Shown here: in pieces, positions 33,177 to 42,614 of the stretch
Position numbering within the stretch: the stretch's first letter is position 1
How the letters are laid out: each line of letters opens with the position of its first letter
Origin: JAUVXJ01 sp964433755
GTDB taxonomy: Bacteria > Chloroflexota > Anaerolineae > UBA7937 > B3-Chlor
Direction: 5' to 3'
Assembly (NCBI GenBank): GCA_964433755.1
Contig: CAYSSR010000005.1
Coordinates: 62,001 to 126,000 of the forward strand
DNA length: 64,000 nucleotides
Notes under the pieces: model-generated
The model's database searches: none
Told to the model about the DNA's origin: nothing
The model's input: the letters and a program-made list of their open reading frames with translations, nothing else
Made by a program: the position numbers and the translations under genes

Positions 33177-34097
33177 CTATTCCTTCGGTCTCGAACGCCA
33201 CCGTAGTGTTACGTAGCCGCCCAGACCGGCCAGGCCGGTGCCGAGCAGAGCCAACGTTGCCGGTTCGGGCACGAACTCTTCCTCACCGGCGAGGCATACC
33301 TCCTCCAGCACGTCCGGCAGGTCACCCTCTGTCGCTTCCAAGTCCTCTGGCCAGTAGCCAATCCCCATACCGGTGAACTCCTCAGAGATGTGCAACTCGA
33401 TGTTCCGGACCGCAGCGCCGCCGGAGAAACACTCCCCAGGGGCTACGTTCAAGGGAGAAACGTTCAGGCTGAGGCGGGCCTCGAGGGTCATGGGATCGTA
33501 GCCCAGGCTGCGTGTGTATCCAGGGGGATCGAACTGCGGATCGCACTGGCCCTCTTCCGAAATGGGCACGAAGTAGTCGGAATCAACCTGGGGTGCCGCT
33601 CCCAGCCCACCGGCATGAAGATTAGTGCTCTGGGACCCCACTGCACCCTCGTCCGGGTTCTTGGCGCACACATTGGCGGCCCAGCGGCCATCCCCAATCT
33701 CTGGCTCATCCTCGAACAGGAACCCGATTACGGTATGCCAGTAGTCGGGGTCACCGGGGGGCGCCCCGACGTCGAGCGTAAGAGCGAAGTAGAGGTAACT
33801 GGCATCGTTCATCAGGTACAGCCAGCCTGTCGTTTGGTGAGGCGAGACCTCCTCCAGGGACAGGTCTTCGATGTCCAGTATGCCTTCCAGGCCTGGAAGG
33901 TTACTAGTGGGTGTCTTCCCTACAGTGAGAGCCAGCTTGGTCGCGTCCGACCATTCGTGTGGGTCCAGCTTGCCGTTGAGGGTAGGTGGGGAGTCGGTCC
34001 AGCCCGACTCAACGCTACCTTGCGAGAGGGCGGTTGCGGGGACTGCAAGAAGCGCCAGTAGGCCGACACACAACAGTACGTTGCTCAGTCTTCTCAT
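33177..34097 (-). CDS. PEP-CTERM-type exported protein with CBM9-like domain, copy 2
   Basis: 306 residues, ATG at 34097 behind AAGGAGGAACGGCG. Signal peptide (SNVLLCVGLLALLAVPATALSQ) almost identical to copy 1; domain start SPPTLNGKLDPHEWSDAT, then LMNDASYLYFALTLDVG and EPEIGDGRWAANVCAKNPDEG parallel copy 1. C-terminus VPEPATLALLGTGLAGLGG with a basic tail RWRSRPKE is a textbook PEP-CTERM anchor. The two genes arose by tandem duplication including promoter, ribosome site and terminator. Likely surface protein binding a sugar or haem-like ligand (fold-based inference). Confidence 0.8.
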   Translation of the reverse strand: MRRLSNVLLCVGLLALLAVPATALSQGSVESGWTDSPPTLNGKLDPHEWSDATKLALTVGKTPTSNLPGLEGILDIEDLSLEEVSPHQTTGWLYLMNDASYLYFALTLDVGAPPGDPDYWHTVIGFLFEDEPEIGDGRWAANVCAKNPDEGAVGSQSTNLHAGGLGAAPQVDSDYFVPISEEGQCDPQFDPPGYTRSLGYDPMTLEARLSLNVSPLNVAPGECFSGGAAVRNIELHISEEFTGMGIGYWPEDLEATEGDLPDVLEEVCLAGEEEFVPEPATLALLGTGLAGLGGYVTLRWRSRPKE

Positions 34098-34148
34098 CGC
34101 CGTTCCTCCTTGACTCGTTCGAGACTCTGCCGTGAGCGTTGTTGATCC

Positions 34149-34177
34149 AGTATACCCAAGTCTGGTTGGCTTGTCAA
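34149..34177 (-). promoter_or_regulatory. Promoter of PEP-CTERM copy 2
   Basis: Consensus TTGACA (34177-34172), 17-nt spacer, TATACT (34154-34149); same hexamers and spacing as copy 1, but the spacer sequence differs. Confidence 0.8.
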
Positions 34178-34270
34178 GCCACAGTGTCCTGTGCCTGGCT
34201 GTCTCGTCCAAGCGCGGGGCGCTCACTACTGCGGGTCTTGCGTGCCGTGCATCCTGATGCTGGGGATGCT

Positions 34271-34298
34271 TTGCCCGACCGAAGGGGCATGTTATAAT
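34271..34298 (+). promoter_or_regulatory. Promoter of the TPR glycosyltransferase gene
   Basis: TTGCCC (34271-34276), 16-nt spacer, perfect TATAAT (34293-34298), about 110 bp before the gene. Confidence 0.6.
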
Positions 34299-34417
34299 AC
34301 CACGGACCCGAACGGCGAACGGCTCCGTGTTCAGTGGTGGCTGCGGTGCTTCCCGGGTAGCCTTCCAGGGCAATAGATCTCCTCGGTCACGGGGAGTTGC
34401 TGCGGCTAGGAGGTCGA

Positions 34418-37021
34418 TTGAATCAGGCTGAGACGCGGGAGACTAGGTCACGCGGGCGCCGAAGCCAACGGCAGCAACCTGCTCGGCACGGATGGCGCGA
34501 GACAGGCCACAGTGAGTGGCCACTTCGAGGGCTGCTCGTGTTGGTCCTGTTGCTCGGCTTCGGTCTGCGCCTATACGAGTTGGATGGCAAGGGCCTGTGG
34601 TACGACGAACTGGGCACCGCTCTCTTCACCTCACCTGACAAGTCGCCGCTCGAGGTGATCAGGGGGCCGCTGGAGGTTCCGGTCATCCCCGCTCCGCCGC
34701 TCTACTTTCTCAGCACCTACCTCTTGCGCCTGCTGAGCCAGAGCGATTTCGTCCTTCGTTTGCCCTCGGTGTTCTTCGGAGTGCTAGCCATCGCTGCCAC
34801 GTACGTGGGGGGCAAGGGGCTGCTGGGTCGGCGGCAGGGGCTGGTGGCGGCATTCCTGCTGTGCACGTCCAGCTTCCACGTCCGGTATTCCCAGGAGGCC
34901 CGGTACTACGCGCTCCTGATGCTACTGGGGACGCTATCGTTGTATTTCTTCTACCGGGGCCTGCGTCACAATGACCTCCGTTCATGGGCCGGCTATGTCA
35001 TGAGTTCGACGCTGGCGGCCTATACCCACCTCTTTGCCTTCCTGTTCCTGGCGGTGCAGGGGGTGTATGCGTTGCCTTTCTTCGTGTACGGTCGCCTCAA
35101 CGCTAGAGGCGCTGCCGCGTCCCGGTCCTGGAGGAAGGAGCCTTTCCTCGCTTTCCTGGCCTCGGCTTTCTTGATGGCCTTACTCTACCTGCCCATGCTG
35201 CCCTTTACCCTCAGCGGGGTCCTTGGCCAGAAGGGTCTGGGAGGACGAGTGATCACAGCGGTGACCCCCACGAGTTTCGGCTATCTCGCCGGCATCGTGG
35301 ACCTGTTCGGTGCCGGACCGGGGCTCGCTCTCCTCTGCTATCTGGCGGCTTTCTGTCTGGGTCTCTACTTCCTCGTTAGGCAGGCGCGAGAGCAATTGGT
35401 GCTGGCTGCCTTATGGATGGTGTTGCCGTTCCTGGTGGTCTTTATGGTCCCGGCCGGTCATAGCTTTCGCCTGCGATACGTGATCTTCGTGCTGCCGGTC
35501 TTCCTCCTCGTGGTTTCAACGGGGTTGGTGGGCCTCGGAGGACTGGTCTCGGGCTGGATGGCGAGGTGGCGGACCGGAGTGGGGAAACAGGCGATGGTTC
35601 TGCCTGTCGCTGTGGCGATCTTCTGCTCCATCTTGGGCGTACTCAGTGTGGGGGCGCTGGCGAGGCTCTGGAGCGAGGGGAAGCAGCCGTGGGACAAGGC
35701 GTCCTCCTTCCTTCAGGCTGTGGTCGGGCCGTCAGAGGCGATTGTAGCCACGGGAGAGGATTTCGCCGACCGTCTCCTGTACTACGGCTACGACGCCAGC
35801 GACGTGGGGTATCTGGCTTCGTGTCCTTGTCCGGCAAGGGTGGTGCTGGAGGACTGGCACAGATTCGTGGATGTGGCGTCTGGCTACGATAGGGTCTGGC
35901 TGCTGGACCCGAATCCCAACTATCGTTATCTAGGGCCGGGCGGGACGCTGGCCCAGGAAGTGGAGAGCTACGTCTTCCTGCCGCCCATAGTGTTCAAAGG
36001 GCACGGCAGCAGCAACGCGGTAGAGAGAGATATGCTGGCTCCCTTCACCACGTCGGACATGAACGTCCTCCTGGCCCTGCCCGTGGAATCCGAACTCAGC
36101 GACGAGGAGATCATCGAGCTGGGCACAAGCGTCGCTCGCCAGGCCGACGAGATGTTTCCTCAGGAGACGCGCCTTGACTTCACCCTGGGGGAGTTGTACA
36201 GGTTCTATGGCAACGAAGAGGAGGCGGTGGAACAGTACGAGGCCGCCATCGCCGATGACCCCGACTTCTACTCGGCCTACGAAGGTCTGGCCCTCATCCA
36301 CCTCGCCCACGGGGAGCCTCAACAGGCTCTCGAGCTGTACGAGGCACTGATGGCCAGGGGGGTCATCAACGAGAGCGACTATCATTTCTTCGTGGGAAGC
36401 CTGCGTTACGTCGAAGGCGACGTGCAAGAGGCGGTGGACGAGTTTGCCCTGGCGGTTCGCATGGATGGCGACAACGCCGAGTTCCGGTTGCAGTTGGGCG
36501 ACGGCTACCGGGCCTTGGGCCGGTACGACGACGCCATGGCGCAGTACCAGGAAGTCATTCGGCTGGAACCTTCGTATGTGGGAGCCTACTCTCGACGAGC
36601 CGCCGTCTATCGCGCTGAGGGCCTCCTGGATGAGGCGGTCAACGAGTACCTGATGGCCCTCCGATTGCGGCCTGATTATGCCCTCTACCACGCCATGCTG
36701 GCCGATACCTACCGCCGCCAGGGAGCTCTCGACAAAGCGGTCTCGTCTGCAGCGGAAGCGGTACGGCTGGAGGAGGGAGAAGCGGCCTACCACGTGCTTC
36801 TGGGCGAGCTGTTTCTGGCGCTGGAGCGAGTACCTGAGGCGATAGATGAGTTCGAGACAGGTGTGGACCTCGCTCCTGAGGTGGCACCCTACTACCTGGA
36901 CCTGGGAGACGCCTACCGGCTGGCCGGGAGCGAGGAGGAGGCAGTAGCCGCCTACGAGCGCGCGCTGGAGCTGGATCCGGGCAACGAGACGGCCAGCGAG
37001 AATCTGGAAGAGCTACGCTGA
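34418..37021 (+). CDS. PMT/ArnT-like membrane glycosyltransferase (GT39-type) fused to TPRs
   Basis: About 867 residues. N-terminal region: basic leader, about 11-12 membrane helices, with the lumenal motif LWYDELGTALF (Asp-Glu of polyprenyl-phosphate-sugar glycosyltransferases) and RYSQEARYYALLM. Residues about 590-867 form some eight TPR units (for example EEAVEQYEAAIADDPDFYSAYEGLALIH, read in part). Transfers sugars from a lipid carrier to an outside acceptor; the TPRs probably recruit partners outside the membrane. TTG at 34418 follows AGGAGGT closely; TTG at 34397 is an alternative. Convergent with a second such enzyme. Confidence 0.82.
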   Translation: MNQAETRETRSRGRRSQRQQPARHGWRETGHSEWPLRGLLVLVLLLGFGLRLYELDGKGLWYDELGTALFTSPDKSPLEVIRGPLEVPVIPAPPLYFLSTYLLRLLSQSDFVLRLPSVFFGVLAIAATYVGGKGLLGRRQGLVAAFLLCTSSFHVRYSQEARYYALLMLLGTLSLYFFYRGLRHNDLRSWAGYVMSSTLAAYTHLFAFLFLAVQGVYALPFFVYGRLNARGAAASRSWRKEPFLAFLASAFLMALLYLPMLPFTLSGVLGQKGLGGRVITAVTPTSFGYLAGIVDLFGAGPGLALLCYLAAFCLGLYFLVRQAREQLVLAALWMVLPFLVVFMVPAGHSFRLRYVIFVLPVFLLVVSTGLVGLGGLVSGWMARWRTGVGKQAMVLPVAVAIFCSILGVLSVGALARLWSEGKQPWDKASSFLQAVVGPSEAIVATGEDFADRLLYYGYDASDVGYLASCPCPARVVLEDWHRFVDVASGYDRVWLLDPNPNYRYLGPGGTLAQEVESYVFLPPIVFKGHGSSNAVERDMLAPFTTSDMNVLLALPVESELSDEEIIELGTSVARQADEMFPQETRLDFTLGELYRFYGNEEEAVEQYEAAIADDPDFYSAYEGLALIHLAHGEPQQALELYEALMARGVINESDYHFFVGSLRYVEGDVQEAVDEFALAVRMDGDNAEFRLQLGDGYRALGRYDDAMAQYQEVIRLEPSYVGAYSRRAAVYRAEGLLDEAVNEYLMALRLRPDYALYHAMLADTYRRQGALDKAVSSAAEAVRLEEGEAAYHVLLGELFLALERVPEAIDEFETGVDLAPEVAPYYLDLGDAYRLAGSEEEAVAAYERALELDPGNETASENLEELR

Positions 37022-37355
37022 CCTCTCGCGAGTTGGCTATTGCCCTTCGAGATTGTCGTAGCTGACCTGCAGGGTGCGCCCGGACCGGTGCAGGATTCCC
37101 CGACTTGCCTCCGTGGCACTGCCAGAGGCTGTCCTGAGCGGCGTAAGTTGCCTCTTCCGTGGGCTGCCGTCAGCGGCGGTATAAGACTAGCCGTAGTGGC
37201 AGAGGACAGACTAGCCAGAAACGCAAAGGGCCTCGAGGAGCAGAAAGCTCCCGAAGTAGAAGGCCCCCAGCAGGCCGGATCCCAGGGGTGTCGCCGCCGA
37301 GCCGAGGGCCAGAGCGCTCGGGCAGTGGGTCGTCGGAGAAGGAGCCAGGCGTGCT
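37022..37355. other. Intergenic gap between convergent glycosyltransferase genes
   Basis: 334 bp, no supported gene and no strong hairpin with a T-run. Open frames crossing it are extensions or shadows of the flanking genes. Confidence 0.45.
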
Positions 37356-39674
37356 CTACGGCTCCTGGAAGACTGCCGGCACGTACGAGCGGTAGGTGGC
37401 AGAGGAAATGCTCCCATCTGAGAGCAGGCATCGATCGCTGGGAATACGATTGCCGCCGGCGTCGAACGCAGCCAGACGCTGCATGTTCTCCGGCACATAC
37501 ATGCCCACGAGTACTTGATAGTGGCCTTTCTGCACGTCGCTGGGTAGACTGAGACAGTACTCGTCTGCCACGGTCTCGCCCTGTCGCCAGTAGGTGGTGG
37601 GGTAGAACCCAGCGCGGGGCTTACTGTCGCTCTGGGCCACCGTCTGGTCTCGATCATCGACCACGTGTACGAATACTGAGTAGTCCTCCGCGACTTCGTC
37701 GAGGGCCTGCCAGTACAGAGTCACGCAGCCGCATCCCGCCCTGAAGAGGCTGTCTTCGAGGTCGTATCCCACCAAAGCCACGCTGTCGCCAAGCCGGTAG
37801 CTGAGTTCGTGCTGCGCTGCGTAGTCTGGCGTCTGTGCGGGGTCTGCCGGCAGGGCGCCGAAGACGGCCGCCTGTCCGGCCGCTGCCCCTTCCTCGTTGA
37901 AGACAGGCAGATGCTCCCCGTTGGGATAGGTGTAGAGGGCGACGTAGACACGGGCCAACGCCGGGGCGGGAAACTTGCGGCCCAAACGGACCTGGTAAGT
38001 GTCCTCGATGATTTCCCCCGCTTTCCATACTGACGTAGGGTAGTTGCCATGACCGGGGTATGAGGCGATCTTGCCATAGGGCGTGCCATCGGGGCCGAGG
38101 AGGCTCAGGCCAACAGTGTAGTCCTGTTCCATCGCGGCCAGAGTGCGCCAGTACAAGGTGAGAGGGACGAACTGGCCCACGGTCGCTCTCGACACTCCCA
38201 GGTCATAGCCCACCAGTTCGATCTTGTCTCCAAAGCGCAGGTTCAACTGGTCCTGGATGGGCAACGGCGCCTCCGCTGCGAGGATAGGAGGGCGGGCGTA
38301 GGCGGGCACAATGTAGCGAAACGGCGCTATGAAACCCAGGAAGAAGACGGTCAGGCTGGCCAGCAGGATGGGCACACGGCCCAGTCTGCGAGGCGTGAGG
38401 TGGACCACACCAAGGGAGAGGAGTACGCTGACACCAGAGATGGCGGGGAGGACGTACCGCCCACGTAGAACTGGATCGGCGAAGGTGAGGGTACGATAGA
38501 TAGCCACGGCACAGAAGAGCACGAGGCCCAGGAGCAGTATGAGAGCACCGCCTTTGACGGATCGGCTGGCCTTGCCCAGCAGGAAGAGGACCAGACCCAC
38601 TAACCCTGCCACCGAAAGCACGCCCAGCACCTGGTAGACCCAAGTTGCCGCGTTCACGTTGCCCCAGCCGAAGATGCCCCAGAAGGACTGGTAGAAGTAG
38701 CTCAGTCCGTCCTGGAGCAAGGCCCAGTCCACCCAACTCAGACCTGCCGCAGGGTCGCGGAGATCCTCCAGGAACTGGGCCAGAACCCTGGTCGACCGGG
38801 TCGTCGCGCTGCCGAACAACACCACGCTGCGCACGAACCACCAACTCGAGACCAGGACCAGGCCGAGGAGGAGCAGCAATACCCCTCCCAGTGAGAAAAC
38901 CAGGGACTTCCTGAGTCTGATACGCCTGGCCAGACCCACGCCAACAGAGACGATCACCAGAGGGATGAGGGCAAGGCCGTTGTACTTCGATAGCACAGCC
39001 AGGCCGGTGCAGACGCCCAGAGCCAGCAGCGTCCTCCATCCAGCGTCGCCCACGATCAGTCTGACCGAGAGTAGCAGGGTCAGACCAGTGAAGAGTGTGA
39101 CCATGATATCGTTGTTGACAACCCCACTCATGAACAGGAAGCCAGGGGTGAAGGCGTTGATCGCCGTGGCGCCTAGAGCGATGTCGTGCCTGTCGGGAAA
39201 CAACAGGCGTCCCAGCTTGTAGGTGACCAGCAGTGATAGGGTGCCCATGGCGACGGACACCAGCCTCGCCGCGTGGATGGCAAGGACGGTCCCGTGGTAG
39301 GGGAAGGCCTCGGCGTCGGAGTGGAGAAACCTGTTGGCTCCTCCTTCCATGATCCCTGTGGCGGCGAAGGGATTGGCGACGGGTGCCAGGTTGTCACTCG
39401 CGTCCACCCAGAACGTCAGGATGGCTGTCACGATGTAGTAAAGGGGTGGGTGGGTGAGCTCATCTAGCGCCGTCGTGGTATCTTCGGGTCCTGGGAGGGC
39501 CAGGTTCCTGACCAGGAATCGCACGTGCCGGTAGTGGCCGAGCTCGTCGGGACCCTCCCAGATGGGGGTAGCGACGCTGTAGACGGTGCTCAACACGAAG
39601 TGGGCCGCCAAGATGGAGGCCAGGAGCCACCGCCACTCGCTGCGCAGCCAGACCGCGAACCTGGAAGATCTCAT
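37356..39674 (-). CDS. PMT/ArnT-like membrane glycosyltransferase with C-terminal beta domains
   Basis: 772 residues from the ATG at 39674 (upstream extension rejected: no membrane-like or conserved sequence). First membrane helix LLASILAAHFVLSTVYSVA, then TPIWEGPDELGHYRHV, where the acidic DE sits in the first external loop as in PMT/ArnT enzymes; THPPLYYIVTAIL follows. About 11 helices to residue about 495. The last about 275 residues contain two related beta-sandwich-like units, each starting DKIELVGYDL or DSVALVGYDL and containing LYW. Probably adds lipid-linked sugars to surface polymers or proteins. Confidence 0.8.
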   Translation of the reverse strand: MRSSRFAVWLRSEWRWLLASILAAHFVLSTVYSVATPIWEGPDELGHYRHVRFLVRNLALPGPEDTTTALDELTHPPLYYIVTAILTFWVDASDNLAPVANPFAATGIMEGGANRFLHSDAEAFPYHGTVLAIHAARLVSVAMGTLSLLVTYKLGRLLFPDRHDIALGATAINAFTPGFLFMSGVVNNDIMVTLFTGLTLLLSVRLIVGDAGWRTLLALGVCTGLAVLSKYNGLALIPLVIVSVGVGLARRIRLRKSLVFSLGGVLLLLLGLVLVSSWWFVRSVVLFGSATTRSTRVLAQFLEDLRDPAAGLSWVDWALLQDGLSYFYQSFWGIFGWGNVNAATWVYQVLGVLSVAGLVGLVLFLLGKASRSVKGGALILLLGLVLFCAVAIYRTLTFADPVLRGRYVLPAISGVSVLLSLGVVHLTPRRLGRVPILLASLTVFFLGFIAPFRYIVPAYARPPILAAEAPLPIQDQLNLRFGDKIELVGYDLGVSRATVGQFVPLTLYWRTLAAMEQDYTVGLSLLGPDGTPYGKIASYPGHGNYPTSVWKAGEIIEDTYQVRLGRKFPAPALARVYVALYTYPNGEHLPVFNEEGAAAGQAAVFGALPADPAQTPDYAAQHELSYRLGDSVALVGYDLEDSLFRAGCGCVTLYWQALDEVAEDYSVFVHVVDDRDQTVAQSDSKPRAGFYPTTYWRQGETVADEYCLSLPSDVQKGHYQVLVGMYVPENMQRLAAFDAGGNRIPSDRCLLSDGSISSATYRSYVPAVFQEP

Positions 39675-40052
39675 GCCGCAAACCAGATGAAGCCCGCATC
39701 GACCTGGTGGTCGGTTGGCTTCAGAGCGAATACTCTTGATCGTGGACGAAGCGACCGCAGATGACCCGGTGCCACAAAGTGCGGCCACAGGGAGCACACA
39801 GAACGCATATGACGGAAGTCTTCAAAGCACTCGACCACGAACGCTGCGACCACGCCGCCGGCCGGTCCCAGCGCCTCATACAGAATCACGTTGGGCTCAA
39901 TGACCATGAGTTCCGCTCATCCAGAGAGTCGGCGGCGCCAGTCTCCGGTTCTGGTCCAAGGTATGACTATACGACTTCTGCGGGCAAAAGACCACCTGGG
40001 TTCTGTGTCGGCTACGTGTGTCAGAGATCCATGTGGCATTGTTGAACTATGG
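39675..40052. other. Intergenic region without a recognised gene
   Basis: No frame shows family-like sequence. The area separates the leftward glycosyltransferase from the rightward LysM gene and should hold the leftward promoter, but I did not find convincing hexamers for it. Confidence 0.45.
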
Positions 40053-40081
40053 TGGTCCCGTACGAGCGAAAGGGGTATAAT
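40053..40081 (+). promoter_or_regulatory. Possible promoter of the LysM gene
   Basis: Weak -35 TGGTCC (40053-40058), 17-nt spacer, perfect TATAAT (40076-40081), about 105 bp before the start codon. Confidence 0.45.
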
Positions 40082-40185
40082 GGACATGATCCTCCAGGGC
40101 GGATGGATGCTCGTGCGCAGGAAGCTGTTGAGCTGGGAGGCTCGGCGGCGTATGATGCTCACGAGATGGTGGAGAGGGAGCGGAA

Positions 40186-40812
40186 ATGGACTCAACGAGC
40201 CGATGGGGCGCGATTCGGAGAGGAATCAGAAGCAGAGGACGCGAGATAGCGCTCATCGTTGTTCTCTTGCTGATCAACTATCTCATCTTCAGCCGTCTGA
40301 TGCTCATGGTCTCGGGAGGCCGCCAGCCGACTCCCACACCTACGAGGACCGCCAAACCCACCTTCACCCCCTTCAACGTGGTGGTCGCTACGCCCACTGT
40401 GCCGGCTGAACCTACGCCTACGACCGAACCGACGCCGGCGATCTCTCCAACTCCGAGCACACACGTCGTACAGGAGGGGGAGACTCTGAGCGAGATCGCG
40501 CGTACGTACGGCGTTACCGTGGACGCTATCGTCCAGGCGAACGACCTGGGGGACGCAGATGCCATCATCAGAGAGGGGCAGGTGCTGGTGATCCCGGTGT
40601 CACCCGCGCCCGTTCCATCAGAGGAGGGCACAGAGGTGGCAGCGTCCACTCCATCCTCGACGGTGGGGCAGAGGGTACACGTCGTGCAGGAGGGGGAGAC
40701 CTTGAGCGAGATCGCCCGGATGTATGGTGTAACGACGGACGCGCTCGCTCAGGCGAACGGGCTAGACAATCCGAACGCGATCCGGGTGGGGCAGGCGCTG
40801 GTCATACCGTAG
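40186..40812 (+). CDS. Membrane-anchored Thr/Pro stalk protein with two LysM domains
   Basis: 208 residues. Basic N-terminus, one membrane helix (ALIVVLLLINYLIF), a Pro/Thr linker (TPTPTRTAKPTFTPF) and two LysM domains, each with HVVQEGETLSEIAR-x-YGVT and a final Q-x-L-V-I-P. LysM binds N-acetylglucosamine in peptidoglycan, so the protein likely spans from membrane to wall. The two LysM units are nearly identical, suggesting recent duplication. Followed 42 bp later by a related stalk protein; probably one operon. Confidence 0.88.
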   Translation: MDSTSRWGAIRRGIRSRGREIALIVVLLLINYLIFSRLMLMVSGGRQPTPTPTRTAKPTFTPFNVVVATPTVPAEPTPTTEPTPAISPTPSTHVVQEGETLSEIARTYGVTVDAIVQANDLGDADAIIREGQVLVIPVSPAPVPSEEGTEVAASTPSSTVGQRVHVVQEGETLSEIARMYGVTTDALAQANGLDNPNAIRVGQALVIP

Positions 40813-40854
40813 GTGGTCCGAAGCGGGGCTGGGGAAACGGGCAAGGAGGACGGA

Positions 40855-41616
40855 ATGAAGCTGAGATACCTGCTCATCCTGGGGATTCTGGTCTTCCTTA
40901 ACGGTTTTGTCTTCACCGTGCTCCTGCTGATGGTATCGAGAGAACTCGCCGAGCCCGCGCCCACGGTGACGGCGGTGGTGACCACGGCGCCGACCCCTCA
41001 GCCGACTTTCACATCGACACCGGTGGGGCCAACTCCCACCTTCACCGCTGAGCCCACAGCGACCAACACCCCGGAGCCGACTGCCACAAACACCCTGGTC
41101 GTCGGGGCGCCCACTGCCACACATACCGTCGCTCTGGCAACTCCCACCGCCACCTCCCCACCGGCCACCGCCACGGCGACTGGTGCCACTGCTACGTCCA
41201 CTACAGCGCCGGCTACAGCAACGCCCACGACTCCAGCGCCCACTGCCACCGCCACGACTGCGGCGTCATACGAGTTCATGTACACAGGGGGGATGGAGAC
41301 CGAGGCCAACTGTGGGACGGTATACGTGAGGGGAAAGATCACAGGTGTGGGCGGCGAGCCGGTCGACGGCGTAACGGTGCGCCTGAGGTGGGCTGGCAAT
41401 GAGCAGTGCAAGATCAGCGGCGATGGGGAGAATCCGGGGGAATGGGGGTTCGCTCCTCTGTCTCAGGAGCATTACCATTCGCAGCTCACTTTCCTCGTCG
41501 ACGTCGTGGTGAGCGAGGAGAACCCGGAGCTTCGATCGAACACGGTGGAGATCTCGTTCACCGACTGTAGCGTGGCCGGGCAGTTCACCAACATCGTCTT
41601 CGCGTACAACTGGTAG
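40855..41616 (+). CDS. Membrane-anchored Thr/Pro/Ala-rich stalk protein with C-terminal beta domain
   Basis: 253 residues from the ATG at 40855 behind AAGGAGGACGGA. One N-terminal membrane helix (LLILGILVFLNGFVFTVLLLM), about 110 residues of T-P-T-A low complexity (probably O-glycosylated), and an about 105-residue C-terminal domain YEFMYTGGMETEANCGTVYV with GKITGVGGEPVDGVTVRLRW, which resembles carboxypeptidase-regulatory/Ig-like beta sandwiches. Two Cys could pair. Same architecture as the preceding gene with a different head domain. Confidence 0.8.
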   Translation: MKLRYLLILGILVFLNGFVFTVLLLMVSRELAEPAPTVTAVVTTAPTPQPTFTSTPVGPTPTFTAEPTATNTPEPTATNTLVVGAPTATHTVALATPTATSPPATATATGATATSTTAPATATPTTPAPTATATTAASYEFMYTGGMETEANCGTVYVRGKITGVGGEPVDGVTVRLRWAGNEQCKISGDGENPGEWGFAPLSQEHYHSQLTFLVDVVVSEENPELRSNTVEISFTDCSVAGQFTNIVFAYNW

Positions 41617-41636
41617 CAGCAAGCTCGCGGCGCCCG

Positions 41637-42238
41637 CTACATCACGACGGGGATGGCTCTTCCGCAGGCGAGGCAAGCGGGGCTTTCTAGCCGGTTCTGG
41701 AGGACGGTTAGTCCCCGTCTCTCCACCAGCAGCTCACCACAGCCGGGGCAATAGGTGTTCTCCAGCCGATGCCCGACTACGTTGCCCAGGTACACGAACT
41801 CCAGCCCCTCTTGCTGGCCTATCTGCCATGCGCTTTCCAGCGTGCTCAGGGGTGTGGGCGGCACGTGGAAGCGATACGCCGGGTAGTAGCCGCTGACGTG
41901 CCAGGGAGTCTCCCGCCCCAACTCCTCGTGGATACGCCTGGCGATTCTCCGTAGGGTTTCCTCTCGATGGTTCACACCGGGGATGACCAGGGTGGTGATC
42001 TCCGAGTGTACTCCGCGCTCCTTGGCATCGCGGCAATTGCGCCATACCTTCTCCACATCGATGCCACGGCGGTGTCTTCGGACGGCCTCTGCGTCTCCCT
42101 TGATATCCACATTCATCCCTCGCGTCCAGCCCAGCGGCGGTTAGTGCGTCCAACGCCGGGGCGGTCATGTAGCCGTTGGTGACGTAGGTGTTGTACAGAC
42201 CCTGCTCCCGCGCCAGGCGGAACACCTCCAGTGACCAC
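41637..42238 (-). pseudogene. Truncated, frameshifted copy of the AmmeMemoRadiSam radical SAM gene
   Basis: Near-identical in DNA to the 3' 600 bp of the intact gene at 47508-48518. The reading frame from the stop runs to about 42116 (contains TLVIPGVNHREETLRRIARR, YCPGCGELLVERRGL); there CATTCATCCCTCGCGTCC replaces CATTCATGGCGTCC of the intact copy, a 4-base change that shifts frame. Upstream, matching sequence continues (LAREQGLYNTYVTNGYM) and stops near 42238. The N-terminal part with the CX3CX2C iron-sulfur motif is absent, so it cannot be functional. Confidence 0.85.
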
Positions 42239-42540
42239 GAATCGGCTGCGTCGTACTCGCGGCCGCTGCTGGAGAGCCCAACCTGGCTGCCAGCCTGCGT
42301 GAATCAAGGGACCTCCTGGACTGTCCGTGACGGCAAGTCTCTGCTTGCTTCGAGCCAGGTCGATCCTCGTGGTCAACTCAACATCGTCGTCATGGAAACG
42401 ACGGCGGTCCACGTGCAACGGCGTGCCCGAAGGCCGCCGGAGAACGTACCGGCGTGGCATCACATCTGGTGGTGGACGAGCGCTGCATTCCGCCTCCCTG
42501 GGGCTAGCGCTGGTTGGCACAGTCGATCAGACAGGCCGCC
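42239..42540. other. Junction region after the truncated radical SAM copy
   Basis: About 300 bp that do not match the intact gene. No insertion-sequence ends, inverted repeats or conserved frame were recognised. It marks the left edge of the two-component/ATPase cassette. Confidence 0.4.
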
Positions 42541-42569
42541 TCGCCAAGTCCTGCCATGCACTATATACT
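42541..42569 (+). promoter_or_regulatory. Promoter of the two-component/ATPase cassette
   Basis: TCGCCA (42541-42546), 17-nt spacer, TATACT (42564-42569), 45 bp before the response regulator start codon. Confidence 0.5.
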
Positions 42570-42614
42570 ATGTTTGCCTGACCTCTGGAGTAGCGGGCCA
42601 GAGGGAGATTGAGC

